Program-made: the position numbers and the translations under genes
Notes under the pieces: generated by a model
Database searches by the model: none
What the model was told of the DNA's origin: nothing
Seen by the model: only the letters and a program-made list of their open reading frames with translations
Shown: one piece after another, positions 38,576 through 48,620 of the stretch
Layout: the number at the start of each line of letters is the position of its first letter
Position numbering within the stretch: position 1 is the first letter of the stretch
Source of the DNA: Billgrantia ethanolica
Lineage (GTDB): Bacteria > Pseudomonadota > Gammaproteobacteria > Pseudomonadales > Halomonadaceae
Length of the DNA stretch: 64,000 nt
Reading direction: 5' to 3'
Assembly: GCF_021404305.1 (NCBI RefSeq)
Contig: NZ_JABFTX010000001.1
Span: forward strand, 868,001 to 932,000

Positions 38576-39157
38576 TCAAAGCTCGATACGCGTTCCCAGC
38601 ACGGCGAGGAACTGGGCCAACCAGGCAGGGTGGGCGGGCCAGGCGGGTGCCGTCACCAGCTTGCCGTCGGTCACGGCATCGTCCACGGCGATATCGGCAT
38701 AGCGACCTCCCGCCAGCTCCACTTCGGGGCGACAGGCGGGGTAGGCCGAGCAGGTGCGACCTTCCAGAACTCGTGCCGCTGCCAGCAGCTGAGCACCGTG
38801 ACAGATCGCCGCCACCGGTTTGTCTTCGGTGAAGAAATGACGCACCACCTCGATGACCCGCTCGTTGAGGCGCAGGTACTCGGGGGCGCGTCCGCCGGCG
38901 ACGACCAGGCCGTCATAGTCGGCAGGGTCGACGGCAGCGAACTCGGCGTTCAGGGTAAAGCGGTGGCCGGGTTTCTCGCTGTAGGTCTGGTCGCCCTCGA
39001 AGTCGTGGATAGCGGTAGCGATACTGTCGCCGGCCCGCTTGTCGGGGCAGACGGCATCGACGCGGTGCCCCACGGCCTGAAGCGCCTGGAACGGCACCAT
39101 GGTTTCGTAGTCCTCGGCGAAATCGCCGCACAACAAGAGCAGTCTCTTGGCAGACAT
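38576..39157 (-). CDS. DJ-1/PfpI family protein
   Basis: A 193-aa member of the class I glutamine-amidotransferase-like superfamily. The nucleophilic elbow [10 protein letters not shown] places the conserved cysteine at C119 next to H120, and the preceding glutamate-type loop is at E15 (FAEDYE). Such proteins act as proteases, glyoxalases or deglycases; which applies here is unclear. GAGGAGG lies 6 bases upstream of the ATG. It is separated from its neighbours by about 90-180 bases. Confidence 0.82.
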   Translation of the reverse strand: MSAKRLLLLCGDFAEDYETMVPFQALQAVGHRVDAVCPDKRAGDSIATAIHDFEGDQTYSEKPGHRFTLNAEFAAVDPADYDGLVVAGGRAPEYLRLNERVIEVVRHFFTEDKPVAAICHGAQLLAAARVLEGRTCSAYPACRPEVELAGGRYADIAVDDAVTDGKLVTAPAWPAHPAWLAQFLAVLGTRIEL

Positions 39158-39341
39158 GGCGTGCCTCCTCATCGGCTCGTTGTATTGGGTGTGCCATTGA
39201 GCAGTTTGGCACGGGCGAACCGGGTGAGGGTGGTAGCGGGCTACTACAGGGTTGCTCTTGCAGGACCATGACAGCGCGGCTTCGACAGCCCGAAAGATGG
39301 CAGGGGTAGGATAAGACAATGGTGGCGATTGGCCGTAGTCT

Positions 39342-39647
39342 TCAGTGTCTGGTCGCGTGCTGCGAACGGCAGCGATAGTGCTCGTCGAGCTCCGGATCTT
39401 CGCGGCACAGACGCTCGCTGGGCCCGCCCGACACGGGGTCGATGCCGCCGTCGCTGCCGGGATGACAACGTACGATGCGCTTTGCCGCCAGCCAACCGCC
39501 GCGCAGCGGACCATGCACCTGGACGGCCTCGACGGTGTAATGGGAACAGCTGGGCCAGTAGCGGCAGCGTGGGCCGAGCAGTGGACTGATGACCAATTGA
39601 TAGAGCCTGACGAGAGCGATCAACACCAGCCCCAGGGCGCGCGCCAT
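39342..39647 (-). CDS. yidD: membrane protein insertion efficiency factor YidD
   Basis: A 101-aa small protein with the YidD core [20 protein letters not shown] (about 12-31), [10 protein letters not shown] and the [16 protein letters not shown] stretch with conserved cysteines. It associates with the inner membrane and aids YidC-dependent insertion. Start uncertain: GTG 39689, 2 bases after the hisI stop with GAAGG 6 bases upstream, would add 14 residues. In most bacteria yidD lies in the rpmH-rnpA-yidC region; here it follows zur-hisI instead. Confidence 0.88.
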   Translation of the reverse strand: MARALGLVLIALVRLYQLVISPLLGPRCRYWPSCSHYTVEAVQVHGPLRGGWLAAKRIVRCHPGSDGGIDPVSGGPSERLCREDPELDEHYRCRSQHATRH

Positions 39648-39691
39648 CAGCCCGCCGAGACGCTGCAGCCAGACCGCCGGGCGAGTCACGC

Positions 39692-40144
39692 TCAGCCTTC
39701 CTTCGACGGCTTGCCGTACAGGGTGTCTGGATCGATCAGCGGCTCGCTGGTGACCCTCGCTTCTTCCCCCTCCAGCGCCACGTAGAAGCAGCTGCGCCGG
39801 CCGGTATGGCAGGCCGGTCCGTTCTGTTCCACCTGCAGCAGCAGAGTGTCGCCATCGCAATCGAGGCTGGCAGCGCGCAGGTGCTGCTGCTGACCGGAAG
39901 ACTCCCCCTTGCGCCACAGCTTGCCCCGCGAGCGCGACCAGTAGCAGACACGGCCGCTGGCCAGCGTCTCTTCGAGGGCCTCACGGTTCATCCATGCCAT
40001 CATCAGCACTTCGCCGCTATCGTGCTGCTGAGCGATGGCAGGGATCAGACCGTCCTGATTGAAGCGCACTTCGGCCAAGATGTGCTCAATGGGGAGGCGG
40101 GCGTCGAGCTCGGCGCGCTCGAGCCGTTTGAAGGTGTCGCTCAT
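39692..40144 (-). CDS. hisI: phosphoribosyl-AMP cyclohydrolase
   Basis: Zinc enzyme of histidine synthesis opening the adenine ring of phosphoribosyl-AMP. The 150-aa monofunctional protein has the zinc cysteines C96 (DCDGD), C112 and C119 (ACHTGRRSC), plus [13 protein letters not shown] in the active site. Its ATG overlaps the zur stop by 4 bases, so it is coexpressed with zur. No other his genes are near and no HisE domain is fused. It may be a zinc-stress paralogue or the only HisI. Confidence 0.9.
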   Translation of the reverse strand: MSDTFKRLERAELDARLPIEHILAEVRFNQDGLIPAIAQQHDSGEVLMMAWMNREALEETLASGRVCYWSRSRGKLWRKGESSGQQQHLRAASLDCDGDTLLLQVEQNGPACHTGRRSCFYVALEGEEARVTSEPLIDPDTLYGKPSKEG

Positions 40145-40620
40145 GACGTTTCCGTAGTGGCTGGCTTGTCGTCTCTTGCCGGCGCCGCAAGGCAAAGGTC
40201 GCAGCTGCCGAGCAGCTCGATGGTCTGACGCTCGACGCGAAACCCGAGCTCCCGCGCCCGAGCGCTGAGCTGTGCATTGACGTCGTCCAGATGTAGCTCT
40301 TCGACGCGTCCGCAGTGACGACAGATCAGCAGCTGGAAGCCGTGCGCATGCTCGGGGCAGGGGCAAGCCACATAGGCATTGAGAGACTCGATGCGGTGCA
40401 CCAGCCCCTGTTCGATCAGGAAATCGAGCGCACGATAGACGGTAGGCGGGCGGGCGGCAGCATGCTCGACGGCAAGCCGGTCGAGCAATTCATAGGCCTT
40501 CAGGCCACTGCTGGTTGCCGCGATCATCTCGAGCACCCGGCGCCTGATCGGGGTGAAGCGAACCCCGCGAATCTGGCATTGTCTTTCGGCCTGCGCAAGC
40601 AGGGCAGTAGCGTCGGTCAT
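40141..40620 (-). CDS. zur: zinc uptake regulator Zur (Fur family)
   Basis: A 159-aa Fur-family repressor. It has the winged-helix domain (about 15-85, [20 protein letters not shown]) and a dimerisation domain with zinc motifs CRHCG and CDLC. The clustered CPCPEHAHG before the domain fits the Zur branch better than Fur. It lies 33 bases below the ATP-grasp gene and overlaps hisI by 4 bases. Its own promoter was not found, so it may be transcribed from upstream. Confidence 0.85.
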   Translation of the reverse strand: MTDATALLAQAERQCQIRGVRFTPIRRRVLEMIAATSSGLKAYELLDRLAVEHAAARPPTVYRALDFLIEQGLVHRIESLNAYVACPCPEHAHGFQLLICRHCGRVEELHLDDVNAQLSARARELGFRVERQTIELLGSCDLCLAAPARDDKPATTETS

Positions 40621-40653
40621 GGTAGAGCCGATGTGTAAGGAATGGCGTCCATT

Positions 40654-41649
40654 CTACGTGCTGAGGCTGGCCTCGGCCAGCACGGGCTCGGGAAGCGCCT
40701 TGAGCTCGCCGTGGCGCGCGAAGTGGTGCTGCGAGAAGGCGACCCGCTCCTTGACGCTCACTCCTTCGGGCTGCTTCTCCACCAGGTCCAGGCGCGCGCG
40801 CAACCCTTCGCCATTGGCCATCTGAATGGCCAGGCCGGGGCGGGCATTGAGTTCCAGCAACATGGGCCCCCGGTTGCGATCGATGACCATGTCGGTGCCG
40901 AGATAGCCAAGCCCCGTCATCTCGTAGCAGCCGGCAGCCAGTTCCAGCAGGTTGGACCAGTCGGGAATCCGCAGGCTGGCGAGCTCGTGGCCCGTATCGG
41001 GATGGTCGCGCCGCGTACGGTCGAATTGCACGCCGCGTACCGCGGTGCCCGTGGCGATATCCAGCCCCACGCCCACCGCCCCCTGGTGCAGGTTGGCCTT
41101 GCCGTCGGAAGCCGCCGTGGAGAGGCGCATCATGGCCATCACCGGATAGCCGCGGAAGATGATCACGCGAATGTCGGGTACGCCTTCGTAAGTGTACTCC
41201 GAGAGCTTCTCGTCGAAGTTGATCAACCCCTCGATCATGGCCACGTCGGGTGTGCCACCCAGCGAATAGAGGCCGGAGAGGATATTCGAGACGTGGCGAT
41301 GGAGATCCTCGATGCTCAGGCGGGCACCGCTGGGCTTGATGAAGCTCTCCCCATCGACATGCTCGATGACCAGGATGCCCTTGCCGCCGCTGCCCTTGGC
41401 CGGTTTGATGACGAACCCTGCATGACCGGCAATCATACTGCCCAGCGCCTTGACGCCGAACTGGGTGGATACGGTGCCGATCAGCGCCGGTGTGGTGATG
41501 CCGTATTTTTCCGCCAACAGCTTGGTCTGCAGCTTGTCATCCACCAGCGGGTACAGGCGCCGGCTGTTGTAGCGCCCGATATAGCGGATATTGCGCCGAT
41601 TCATGCCGATGATGCCTCGGAGCTTCAGCTGCTTCGGTCGTGCCCACAT
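40654..41649 (-). CDS. ATP-grasp, alpha-L-glutamate ligase-like protein
   Basis: A 331-aa cytoplasmic ATP-grasp protein annotated in relatives as alpha-L-glutamate ligase-like (RimK/COG0189-type fold). ATP-grasp features are KPAKGSGGKGILVIE (about 112-126) and LGTDMVIDRNRGPMLLELNARPG (in two parts near 260-282), which bind ATP and magnesium. There is no signal peptide. The substrate is unknown. ATG 41649 is preferred over TTG 41658, which lies too close to a GAGG motif. It is the third gene of a trio with an inactive-transglutaminase membrane protein and a retropepsin-like lipoprotein. Confidence 0.78.
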   Translation of the reverse strand: MWARPKQLKLRGIIGMNRRNIRYIGRYNSRRLYPLVDDKLQTKLLAEKYGITTPALIGTVSTQFGVKALGSMIAGHAGFVIKPAKGSGGKGILVIEHVDGESFIKPSGARLSIEDLHRHVSNILSGLYSLGGTPDVAMIEGLINFDEKLSEYTYEGVPDIRVIIFRGYPVMAMMRLSTAASDGKANLHQGAVGVGLDIATGTAVRGVQFDRTRRDHPDTGHELASLRIPDWSNLLELAAGCYEMTGLGYLGTDMVIDRNRGPMLLELNARPGLAIQMANGEGLRARLDLVEKQPEGVSVKERVAFSQHHFARHGELKALPEPVLAEASLST

Positions 41650-41654
41650 GGGAC

Positions 41655-43160
41655 TCAATCCTCGGTGACCGGTTTGAAGCGTCGCAGTTCGAGCAGTCGA
41701 TAGCCCGTGTAGTTACCCAACAGCAGGATCAGCGACATGATGATGAGCTGCACGCCCAGAAAGTTGAAGGTGATATGGCGTATCCAGGGGTTGTTCATGG
41801 CCAGGTACGCCAGTACGGCAGTAATGAGGCTTCCGCCGCCTTGAATCAAGACCTCCTTGGGACCCTCTTCCTCCCACAGGATCGACATCCGTTCGATGGT
41901 CCAGGCCAGGATGATCATCGGGAAGAAGGTGATCGTCAGGCCTGCATTGAGACCCACTCGATACGATAGCACCGAAAACAGCGAAATGATCGCGATCACC
42001 GTGATGATGACCGCCGAGACTCGCGCCACCAGCAGCAAATTGAGGTAGGAAAGGTAGTTGCGTATCACCAGCCCCACCGCCACGATCAACAGAAAACCAA
42101 TCATGCCGGTTGGCAGGGTCGTCTGAATGAAGGCGAGGGCGATCAGCACAGGCATGAAGGTGCCGGAGGTCTTGATGCCGACGATGATGCGCAGGAAAAC
42201 CACCACCAGGGCGCCGATGGGAATCAGCAGGATGGTCTGGAAAAGGGCCTGTTCCTCCAGCGGCAGACTGTGGATCGAGAAGTTGAGCAGGGTATCGTCC
42301 ACCAGTTGGCTACGCACCGCCGCCGCCGCCGGCTGATTGCGCGACAGCATCGAGAAGGTCACGCGCGAATTGGTACCGCCCTGAACTTCGAGCACGGCGC
42401 GCCCGCCGGCTTCCCACAGCAGCAGGTTGTCCGGCTGCCCCTGGTCGGCGGTACGGGGGTTGAACAGTGTCCAGTTCTGCTCGTCCTCGAACACCATGAT
42501 CCAGGAAGTCAGCGACTGCCGGCGGCGGCCATCTTCGAGCATCAGCCCGCTCACCTCGCGGGCATGTACGCCGGCCTGGTTGAGCAGGCGAACCAGCAGC
42601 GGGGTGCGCTCGAACTGGGTCAGCAATAGACGGGCGTTCTCGCCCTGGCGATCTTCGCTGAAATCGCGGATCAGCTCTCGGGTGAAGGTGTAAGGATCGG
42701 CGCTGCGCATCCAGGCCCGCTCGATGACTTGGGCCGCGGCGGTATCGTAGGGCCGCTCCCAGCTGATCTCACGCAGCGGGGGGCGCACCATCTGCTGCTG
42801 ACGCCTGTCTTCGGTCACCTGCAAGCGCACGGAATAATAGAGCTGCTGGCTGCCCGTGGCACTGCGAATCGACCACTGCGCGCGGCGACTGCGCTCATCC
42901 TGCAGAAAGGAGAGGCCGTAACCCGGCGAGGCCGTGTTCTCGGTCAGGATGCGATAGCCACGCTGGTGCGAAGGCAACGCCAGGTCGACCCGCACGGGAT
43001 CGCCAAGCGCGGAAAAATCGACGATGGCCTCGACCTCCCAGATCTGACGTTGCTCACCGGGGGTCCAGGGCACCTCCATCTGAATGTGCCGATGCAGGCT
43101 CGTGCCGATACCAAGCACCATCAGCAAACCCACAATAAGGTAGAAGGGTAGTCGTGACAT
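41655..43160 (-). CDS. inactive transglutaminase-7TM membrane protein
   Basis: A 501-aa inner-membrane protein. An N-terminal helix (about 5-25) leads to a large periplasmic region (about 26-305) with transglutaminase-like parts but without an evident catalytic cysteine; then about seven transmembrane helices (about 310-485) end in a basic cytoplasmic tail. This matches the family named inactive transglutaminase/7TM_transglut. It is between the retropepsin-like lipoprotein gene (35-base gap) and the ATP-grasp gene. It could connect a cytoplasmic ligase with a periplasmic protease. The exact role is unknown. Confidence 0.8.
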   Translation of the reverse strand: MSRLPFYLIVGLLMVLGIGTSLHRHIQMEVPWTPGEQRQIWEVEAIVDFSALGDPVRVDLALPSHQRGYRILTENTASPGYGLSFLQDERSRRAQWSIRSATGSQQLYYSVRLQVTEDRRQQQMVRPPLREISWERPYDTAAAQVIERAWMRSADPYTFTRELIRDFSEDRQGENARLLLTQFERTPLLVRLLNQAGVHAREVSGLMLEDGRRRQSLTSWIMVFEDEQNWTLFNPRTADQGQPDNLLLWEAGGRAVLEVQGGTNSRVTFSMLSRNQPAAAAVRSQLVDDTLLNFSIHSLPLEEQALFQTILLIPIGALVVVFLRIIVGIKTSGTFMPVLIALAFIQTTLPTGMIGFLLIVAVGLVIRNYLSYLNLLLVARVSAVIITVIAIISLFSVLSYRVGLNAGLTITFFPMIILAWTIERMSILWEEEGPKEVLIQGGGSLITAVLAYLAMNNPWIRHITFNFLGVQLIIMSLILLLGNYTGYRLLELRRFKPVTED

Positions 43161-43195
43161 GGAGAATCCTTGCAGGTAGGGCAGTCAGGCCACGA

Positions 43196-44053
43196 TCAGC
43201 CTTCTTCTTCGTCCCGGTCGTTGATCTGATCCTCGGCTGCCTCGGAGGCAGGACGGCCACCGGGGAATTCGGGACGGGGGTGGAGATAGTTCTCCGCCAC
43301 GTCGATCAGGGCGATGTCCATGAGAAAACGACGACCGAGCAGCACCGGATAGTTGAGGTGAGTACGGTCACTCAGGGTGAACTCCACGGTTTCGCGGATC
43401 GGACCCAGGGTCATCATCAGGCTGACGACTGGGCGCGACTCGCTGCCGGCGGCCTGCATGATCCGTACGCGGCGCTCGACCGGACGCTCGATCCACTCGT
43501 CGCGCACATGCTCGACGACGATATCGTTGTCGGTGAGGCCTAGCTTGAAGCGCACCCAATCCTCGCCGTCGCGCTCGAAGCGGGTGACGTCCGTGGCACT
43601 CAGCGAGGAAGTATTGGCCCCGGAATCCACCCTGGCACGCAGATAGGTGCCCACCTCCGGCAGCCCGATCCATTCGGCGCGACCTACCATCTCCTTGGAG
43701 GAGAGCACCTCGCTCAGTTCGTTGTTGCACTCGGCCGGAACCAGTACCGGCTCATCGCCGCTACGCTGCTCGAGCCGCTCGATATCGCCACGCAGATGGC
43801 GCAGGGTGATTCCCGCGTCGCGCAGTTCGTCAAGCAGCTCCGCCTGGCGGCGCTCATGCTGGGCGAAGTGAGCCTCGGTCTGCTCGCAGCTCGAGGCCAT
43901 GCGTTGCTCGAGCTGCCCGATACGCGATTCGAAGAGATCGGGACTCAGAGTGGGCTCAGGCTCGGCCTGAGGGCTGGAATTGAGGGCGCATCCGCTGATC
44001 AACAACGAACTTAGCAACCAGACGACGGGGGCGGATAGCGTTCTCGGTTGCAT
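43196..44053 (-). CDS. retropepsin-like lipoprotein (ATP-dependent zinc protease family)
   Basis: A 285-aa lipoprotein: signal with lipobox ISGC (C22), a coiled-coil stretch (about 40-98), then the retropepsin-like domain (about 115-265) with active-site D143-S144-G145 in ARVDSGANTSSL, followed by an acidic tail. This family is often labelled ATP-dependent zinc protease although its fold is an aspartic-protease half. It would be anchored on the periplasmic side. ATG 44053 gives the signal peptide; a longer frame to 44152 lacks it. It heads the trio and probably the longer leftward operon running to yidD. Confidence 0.8.
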   Translation of the reverse strand: MQPRTLSAPVVWLLSSLLISGCALNSSPQAEPEPTLSPDLFESRIGQLEQRMASSCEQTEAHFAQHERRQAELLDELRDAGITLRHLRGDIERLEQRSGDEPVLVPAECNNELSEVLSSKEMVGRAEWIGLPEVGTYLRARVDSGANTSSLSATDVTRFERDGEDWVRFKLGLTDNDIVVEHVRDEWIERPVERRVRIMQAAGSESRPVVSLMMTLGPIRETVEFTLSDRTHLNYPVLLGRRFLMDIALIDVAENYLHPRPEFPGGRPASEAAEDQINDRDEEEG

Positions 44054-44228
44054 GGGAAATCGACAGCCTCCAGTTGGGCTGCGCATTGGGCGCAGCGGCA
44101 GTGGGCTTGGCACAATCCCGGGTAACGACCGGGGTCTGGGGCGCTTGGGCAATCGCGCCGGGCATGACGGGGGATGATAAGGATTTCGAGGTGGGCTTGT
44201 CCAACATCGTAACAGATAGCTGATTTAA

Positions 44229-44244
44229 CATAATATACATTATG
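44229..44244. promoter_or_regulatory. AT-rich dyad upstream of retropepsin-like gene
   Basis: CATAAT-ATAC-ATTATG is a perfect 6-bp dyad with a 4-base spacer, in an AT-rich patch 175-190 bases before the gene start. It could be an operator or part of a promoter (TATATT/TATTAT on the minus strand). No matching -35 was found. Confidence 0.4.
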
Positions 44245-44330
44245 CGAACCATTGGCATGCCGAGCCGCTGAGCTCGTGTGATACCGTCCGTGCCTGCCTC
44301 TTGCCTTGATATACCGGACCCGATACGCCA

Positions 44331-44353
44331 GACCCCGGTTGTTAGCCGGGGTC
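44331..44353 (-). terminator. hairpin after ectC
   Basis: GACCCCGG and CCGGGGTC form an 8-bp stem around a 7-base loop, 43 bases after the ectC stop. No T-run follows on the minus strand, so the terminator is likely but not certain. Confidence 0.55.
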
Positions 44354-44395
44354 GCGGTTACTCGACCTGAGCGTAGGCCTGTACCTGTGAGGCTA

Positions 44396-44791
44396 TCAGG
44401 CTTCGTCGGGCGGCGCGTAGGAGCCGTCCTCGCGGTGTACTTCCTTGCCGGTGATCGGCGGCGTGAACACACAGGCCAGGTGCATGGTCTTGTGCGCGCG
44501 CAGCAGATGTTCGTCGTGCTGATCGAGAATATAGATGTCGCCGGGCTTGATCGGCCAGATCTTGCCGTCGGCCAGGGTCTCCACTTCACCTTCGCCTTCG
44601 ATGCAGTACACCGACTCGTAGTGATGCTTGTAGTGAATGTGAGTCTCGGTGCCCTCGTAGATCCGGGTGATGTGGAACGAGAAGCCGCCACCGTCGTTGG
44701 CCAGCACAAGTCGCGTGCTGTCCCAGGTGCCGCTTTCCGACTTGACCAGGCGGTCGGTCTTACGCGCTTCCTCGAGATTGCGAACGATCAT
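44396..44791 (-). CDS. ectC: L-ectoine synthase
   Basis: EctC cyclises N-gamma-acetyl-diaminobutyrate to ectoine. The 131-aa cupin protein carries [21 protein letters not shown] (in parts near 35-55), the iron-site [15 protein letters not shown] and [13 protein letters not shown] motifs, all as in halophile EctC. It is the last gene of ectABC. The 82-base gap after ectB includes a strong hairpin. It ends at the hairpin at 44331. Confidence 0.96.
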   Translation of the reverse strand: MIVRNLEEARKTDRLVKSESGTWDSTRLVLANDGGGFSFHITRIYEGTETHIHYKHHYESVYCIEGEGEVETLADGKIWPIKPGDIYILDQHDEHLLRAHKTMHLACVFTPPITGKEVHREDGSYAPPDEA

Positions 44792-44822
44792 TGCTCATGT
44801 CACTCCATACGATCCGTAGACT

Positions 44823-44846
44823 GGCCGGCTGACACCGCAGCCGGCC
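44823..44846 (-). other. intercistronic hairpin between ectB and ectC
   Basis: GGCCGGCT and AGCCGGCC form an 8-bp GC-rich stem around an 8-base loop in the ectB-ectC gap. With no T-run in the transcribed direction, it is more likely a stability or processing element than a terminator, and could set the EctB:EctC ratio. Confidence 0.55.
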
Positions 44847-44873
44847 GTTTTCATTCCATTCGGCAGTAGCCGC

Positions 44874-46151
<1,278 letters not shown>

Positions 46152-46218
46152 TCAGATGATCAGGCGAAAGGCTGCGTGGACGACCGAGCCGCTCGGCCGT
46201 CCGGCAATGAGATGGGGA

Positions 46219-46797
46219 TCAGATACGCCGCGTGTCGAAAGGGCCGATGCGGACGAGATTCTCGGGGTCGTGCTCACCGCCGAGTTGATCCGTCGAGAAG
46301 TATTCTCGACTGTTGAGGGGAGCCTGCCAGCGATCGGCAAGGCGGCGGAAAAGCCCCCAGGACGCCTGATTGTCTGGCGTGATGGTGGTTTCCAGATGGT
46401 ACACGTCGAGCAACTCGGGGCGGCTCATGACGGCTTCTACCAGGCGCCGGGCCAGGCCGGTGCCGCGTGCTTTCTCGCCCACCGCCACCTGCCAAAGAAA
46501 ATAGGTGTCCGGTGCGTTGCTCTTCACGTAGCCGGAAACGAAGCCGACGATTTCGCCCTCTTCATTGGTGGCTACGGCACAGGTATCGCGGAACTGGGTC
46601 GCCAGCAGCAGGTAGGCGTAGGCGGAATTGACATCGAGTGGCGGGCAGGACTTGACCAGCTCGTAGATGCCCCAGCCATCGTCGGGGTTGGGTTTGCGGA
46701 TGAACAGCGGCGAGGCATCGCTGCCGACCACGGCATCGGCCACGCTGGGGCGAGCCAGATCGGCGGAAGGAGTGAAAGGCTGCGGTGTCATGTTCAT
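46219..46797 (-). CDS. ectA: L-2,4-diaminobutyric acid acetyltransferase
   Basis: GNAT enzyme acetylating diaminobutyrate at the gamma nitrogen. The 192-aa protein has the acetyl-CoA loop ARGTGLARRLVE (about 110-121) and the family DDGWGIYELVKSCPPLDVNS segment. ATG 46797 gives exactly the length I remember for Halomonas elongata EctA, with very similar sequence, which supports the genus guess. The ribosome site is weak. It is the first gene of ectABC, behind a probable promoter at 46830-46857. No ectD or ectR is seen here. Confidence 0.96.
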   Translation of the reverse strand: MNMTPQPFTPSADLARPSVADAVVGSDASPLFIRKPNPDDGWGIYELVKSCPPLDVNSAYAYLLLATQFRDTCAVATNEEGEIVGFVSGYVKSNAPDTYFLWQVAVGEKARGTGLARRLVEAVMSRPELLDVYHLETTITPDNQASWGLFRRLADRWQAPLNSREYFSTDQLGGEHDPENLVRIGPFDTRRI

Positions 46798-46829
46798 GGT
46801 CAGGTTTCGCTGTAGCGATGTTGCTGCCA

Positions 46830-46857
46830 ATGATAACAGGGCTTTGCGACAAATCAA
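46830..46857 (-). promoter_or_regulatory. candidate ectABC promoter
   Basis: On the minus strand TTGATT (46852-46857), a 16-base spacer and TATCAT (46830-46835) form a sigma-70-like promoter, 33 bases before ectA. A second weaker start with a TTGAAC box lies further upstream near 46885, in an AT-rich stretch; in H. elongata ectA is known to have both vegetative and sigma-38-type promoters. Confidence 0.5.
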
Positions 46858-47002
46858 AACTAGCGTTATGACTTGAGCACAGTTCAATAACAAAAAATTA
46901 TCAAGATTTGCCAAGCCGTACGCAACATCTACAACGCGAAGCCGGCCTGGAAGGGATCTATCGCAAGTCTAGTCCAGGATTTCAGCGCTGCAGGAAATGA
47001 AG

Positions 47003-47026
47003 CGGGCCGCCTGAAAAGGCGGCCCG
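47003..47026 (-). terminator. intrinsic terminator after gor
   Basis: CGGGCCGCC and GGCGGCCCG form a 9-bp stem around TTTTCA on the minus strand, about 40 bases after the gor stop, followed by a pyrimidine-rich tail. It separates gor from ectABC transcription. Confidence 0.7.
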
Positions 47027-47066
47027 GTGGGTGAAGATGGGTTGCTCGTTAAGCAAATCAACCAGC

Positions 47067-48428
47067 CTAGCGCCTCGACAGCGTGCGCATGGTGACGAAC
47101 TCTTCCGCTGCAGTGGGATGAATGCCCACGGTGGCATCGAAGTCGGCCTTGGTGAGCCCCGCCTTCACCGCAATGGCGATGCCCTGAATGAGCTCCCCCG
47201 CCTCCTCGCCGACCATGTGAGCACCGACCACCACGTCGCTCACATCGTCGACGATCAGCTTCATCAGGCAACGCTCCTCGCTGCCGGAAAGCGTATGCTT
47301 CATCGGCCGGAAATCGGTGCGGTAGACGCGAATCGCGTCATACTCCTTGCGTGCCTGCTCTTCCGACAAGCCCACCGTGCCGATATTGGGATGACAGAAC
47401 ACCGCCGTGGCGATGTTGCGGTAATCCATGGGCTTGGGCGGTGCCTCACCAAAATGTTGGCCGACCAGATGCATGGCTTCCGCCAGCGCCACTGGCGTCA
47501 GCTCCGGTCCTCCCGTCACGTCACCCAGCGCCAGGATGGAAGGTATGGTGGTCTCGAAGCGGTCGTTCACCTTGACGGTACCGTCGGGGTTGAGGGCGAT
47601 GTCCAGCGCATCGAGCCCGACTCCCTCGAGATTGGGTTTGCGGCCGGTCGCTGCCAGCACTGCATCGACCTCCAGCGACTCGCCATTGGTCAGTGTCACG
47701 AGAAGCCCGCCCTCGCCCTTCTCGATGCTCTGGATATTGGTCTCGAAGTGCAGGTTCACGCCCTTGAGGGCCATCTGCTCACGGGTGAACTCACGCACCT
47801 CGCGGTCGAAGCCGCGCAGGAACAGCTCGCCGCGATAGACCAGGTGCGACTCGCTGCCCAGCCCATTGAAGATGCTGGCAAACTCCACCGCAATATAGCC
47901 TCCGCCCAGCACCAGGAAACGCTGCGGCATGCGCTCCAGATCGAATACCTCGTTGGAGGTCACGGCCAGTTCGCTACCGGGGAAGTCGGGTAGCCAGGGC
48001 CAGCCGCCGACGGCCACCAGAATCTTGGCGGCGCTGAAGGCGCGGCCGTCGACCTCGACGCGATGGGCATCGACGACCCGCGCCCGGCCATGGATCAACT
48101 CGACCCCGGCGTTGTCCAGCAGACGACCGTAGATCTCGTTGAGGCGCTTGATCTCGCGTACCTTGTTGTCGCGCAGGGTGGCCCAGTCGAAGCGCGGGGG
48201 CTCGGTCAGGCTCCAGCCGAAGCCACGGGCGTCTTCGAAGGCATCGTGAAAATGAGCGGCATAGGAGTAGAGTTTTTTCGGTACGCAACCCACATTGACG
48301 CAGGTGCCGCCCAGATAGCGATCTTCGGCAACGGCCACTCTGGCACCGGTTGCCGCTGCGGTGCGGGCGGCACGCACCCCACCGGAGCCGGCACCAATCA
48401 CGAACAGGTCATAGTCGAAGTCTGACAC
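47067..48428 (-). CDS. gor: glutathione-disulfide reductase
   Basis: FAD/NADPH enzyme keeping glutathione reduced. The 453-aa protein has the FAD motif [13 protein letters not shown] (10-22), redox cysteines C43 and C48 (GGTCVNVGC), the NADPH motif [11 protein letters not shown] and the C-terminal catalytic [11 protein letters not shown] 48428 is chosen because GAGGAG is 6 bases upstream and the family N-terminus follows; earlier frames to 48521 lack this. Length matches E. coli Gor (450 aa). Confidence 0.94.
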   Translation of the reverse strand: MSDFDYDLFVIGAGSGGVRAARTAAATGARVAVAEDRYLGGTCVNVGCVPKKLYSYAAHFHDAFEDARGFGWSLTEPPRFDWATLRDNKVREIKRLNEIYGRLLDNAGVELIHGRARVVDAHRVEVDGRAFSAAKILVAVGGWPWLPDFPGSELAVTSNEVFDLERMPQRFLVLGGGYIAVEFASIFNGLGSESHLVYRGELFLRGFDREVREFTREQMALKGVNLHFETNIQSIEKGEGGLLVTLTNGESLEVDAVLAATGRKPNLEGVGLDALDIALNPDGTVKVNDRFETTIPSILALGDVTGGPELTPVALAEAMHLVGQHFGEAPPKPMDYRNIATAVFCHPNIGTVGLSEEQARKEYDAIRVYRTDFRPMKHTLSGSEERCLMKLIVDDVSDVVVGAHMVGEEAGELIQGIAIAVKAGLTKADFDATVGIHPTAAEEFVTMRTLSRR

Positions 48429-48620
48429 GCATTTCTCCTCGTCTAGCCGGGACATGTGGCATACCCGGTCTGATCGGCAGATCATAACAGTGCAGGTGTA
48501 ACCATGTAGAGCGATGCCCAATGTAGAGCGGTGCCAAGGTGCGGCTCTTGGTTGACCGACTCAGGGCATGGCGGTAAAAGATGCCCTCCCCTACTCTCTG
48601 ACCTTCGGACGGACTCTGCC

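Larger units (their letters stand above)
44054..44395. other. intergenic region between ectC and the retropepsin-like gene
   Basis: A 342-base gap with two visible elements: the hairpin at 44331-44353 after ectC, and an AT-rich dyad at 44229-44244 upstream of the retropepsin-like gene. The segment 44060-44215 shows no gene or clear motif. Confidence 0.5.
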
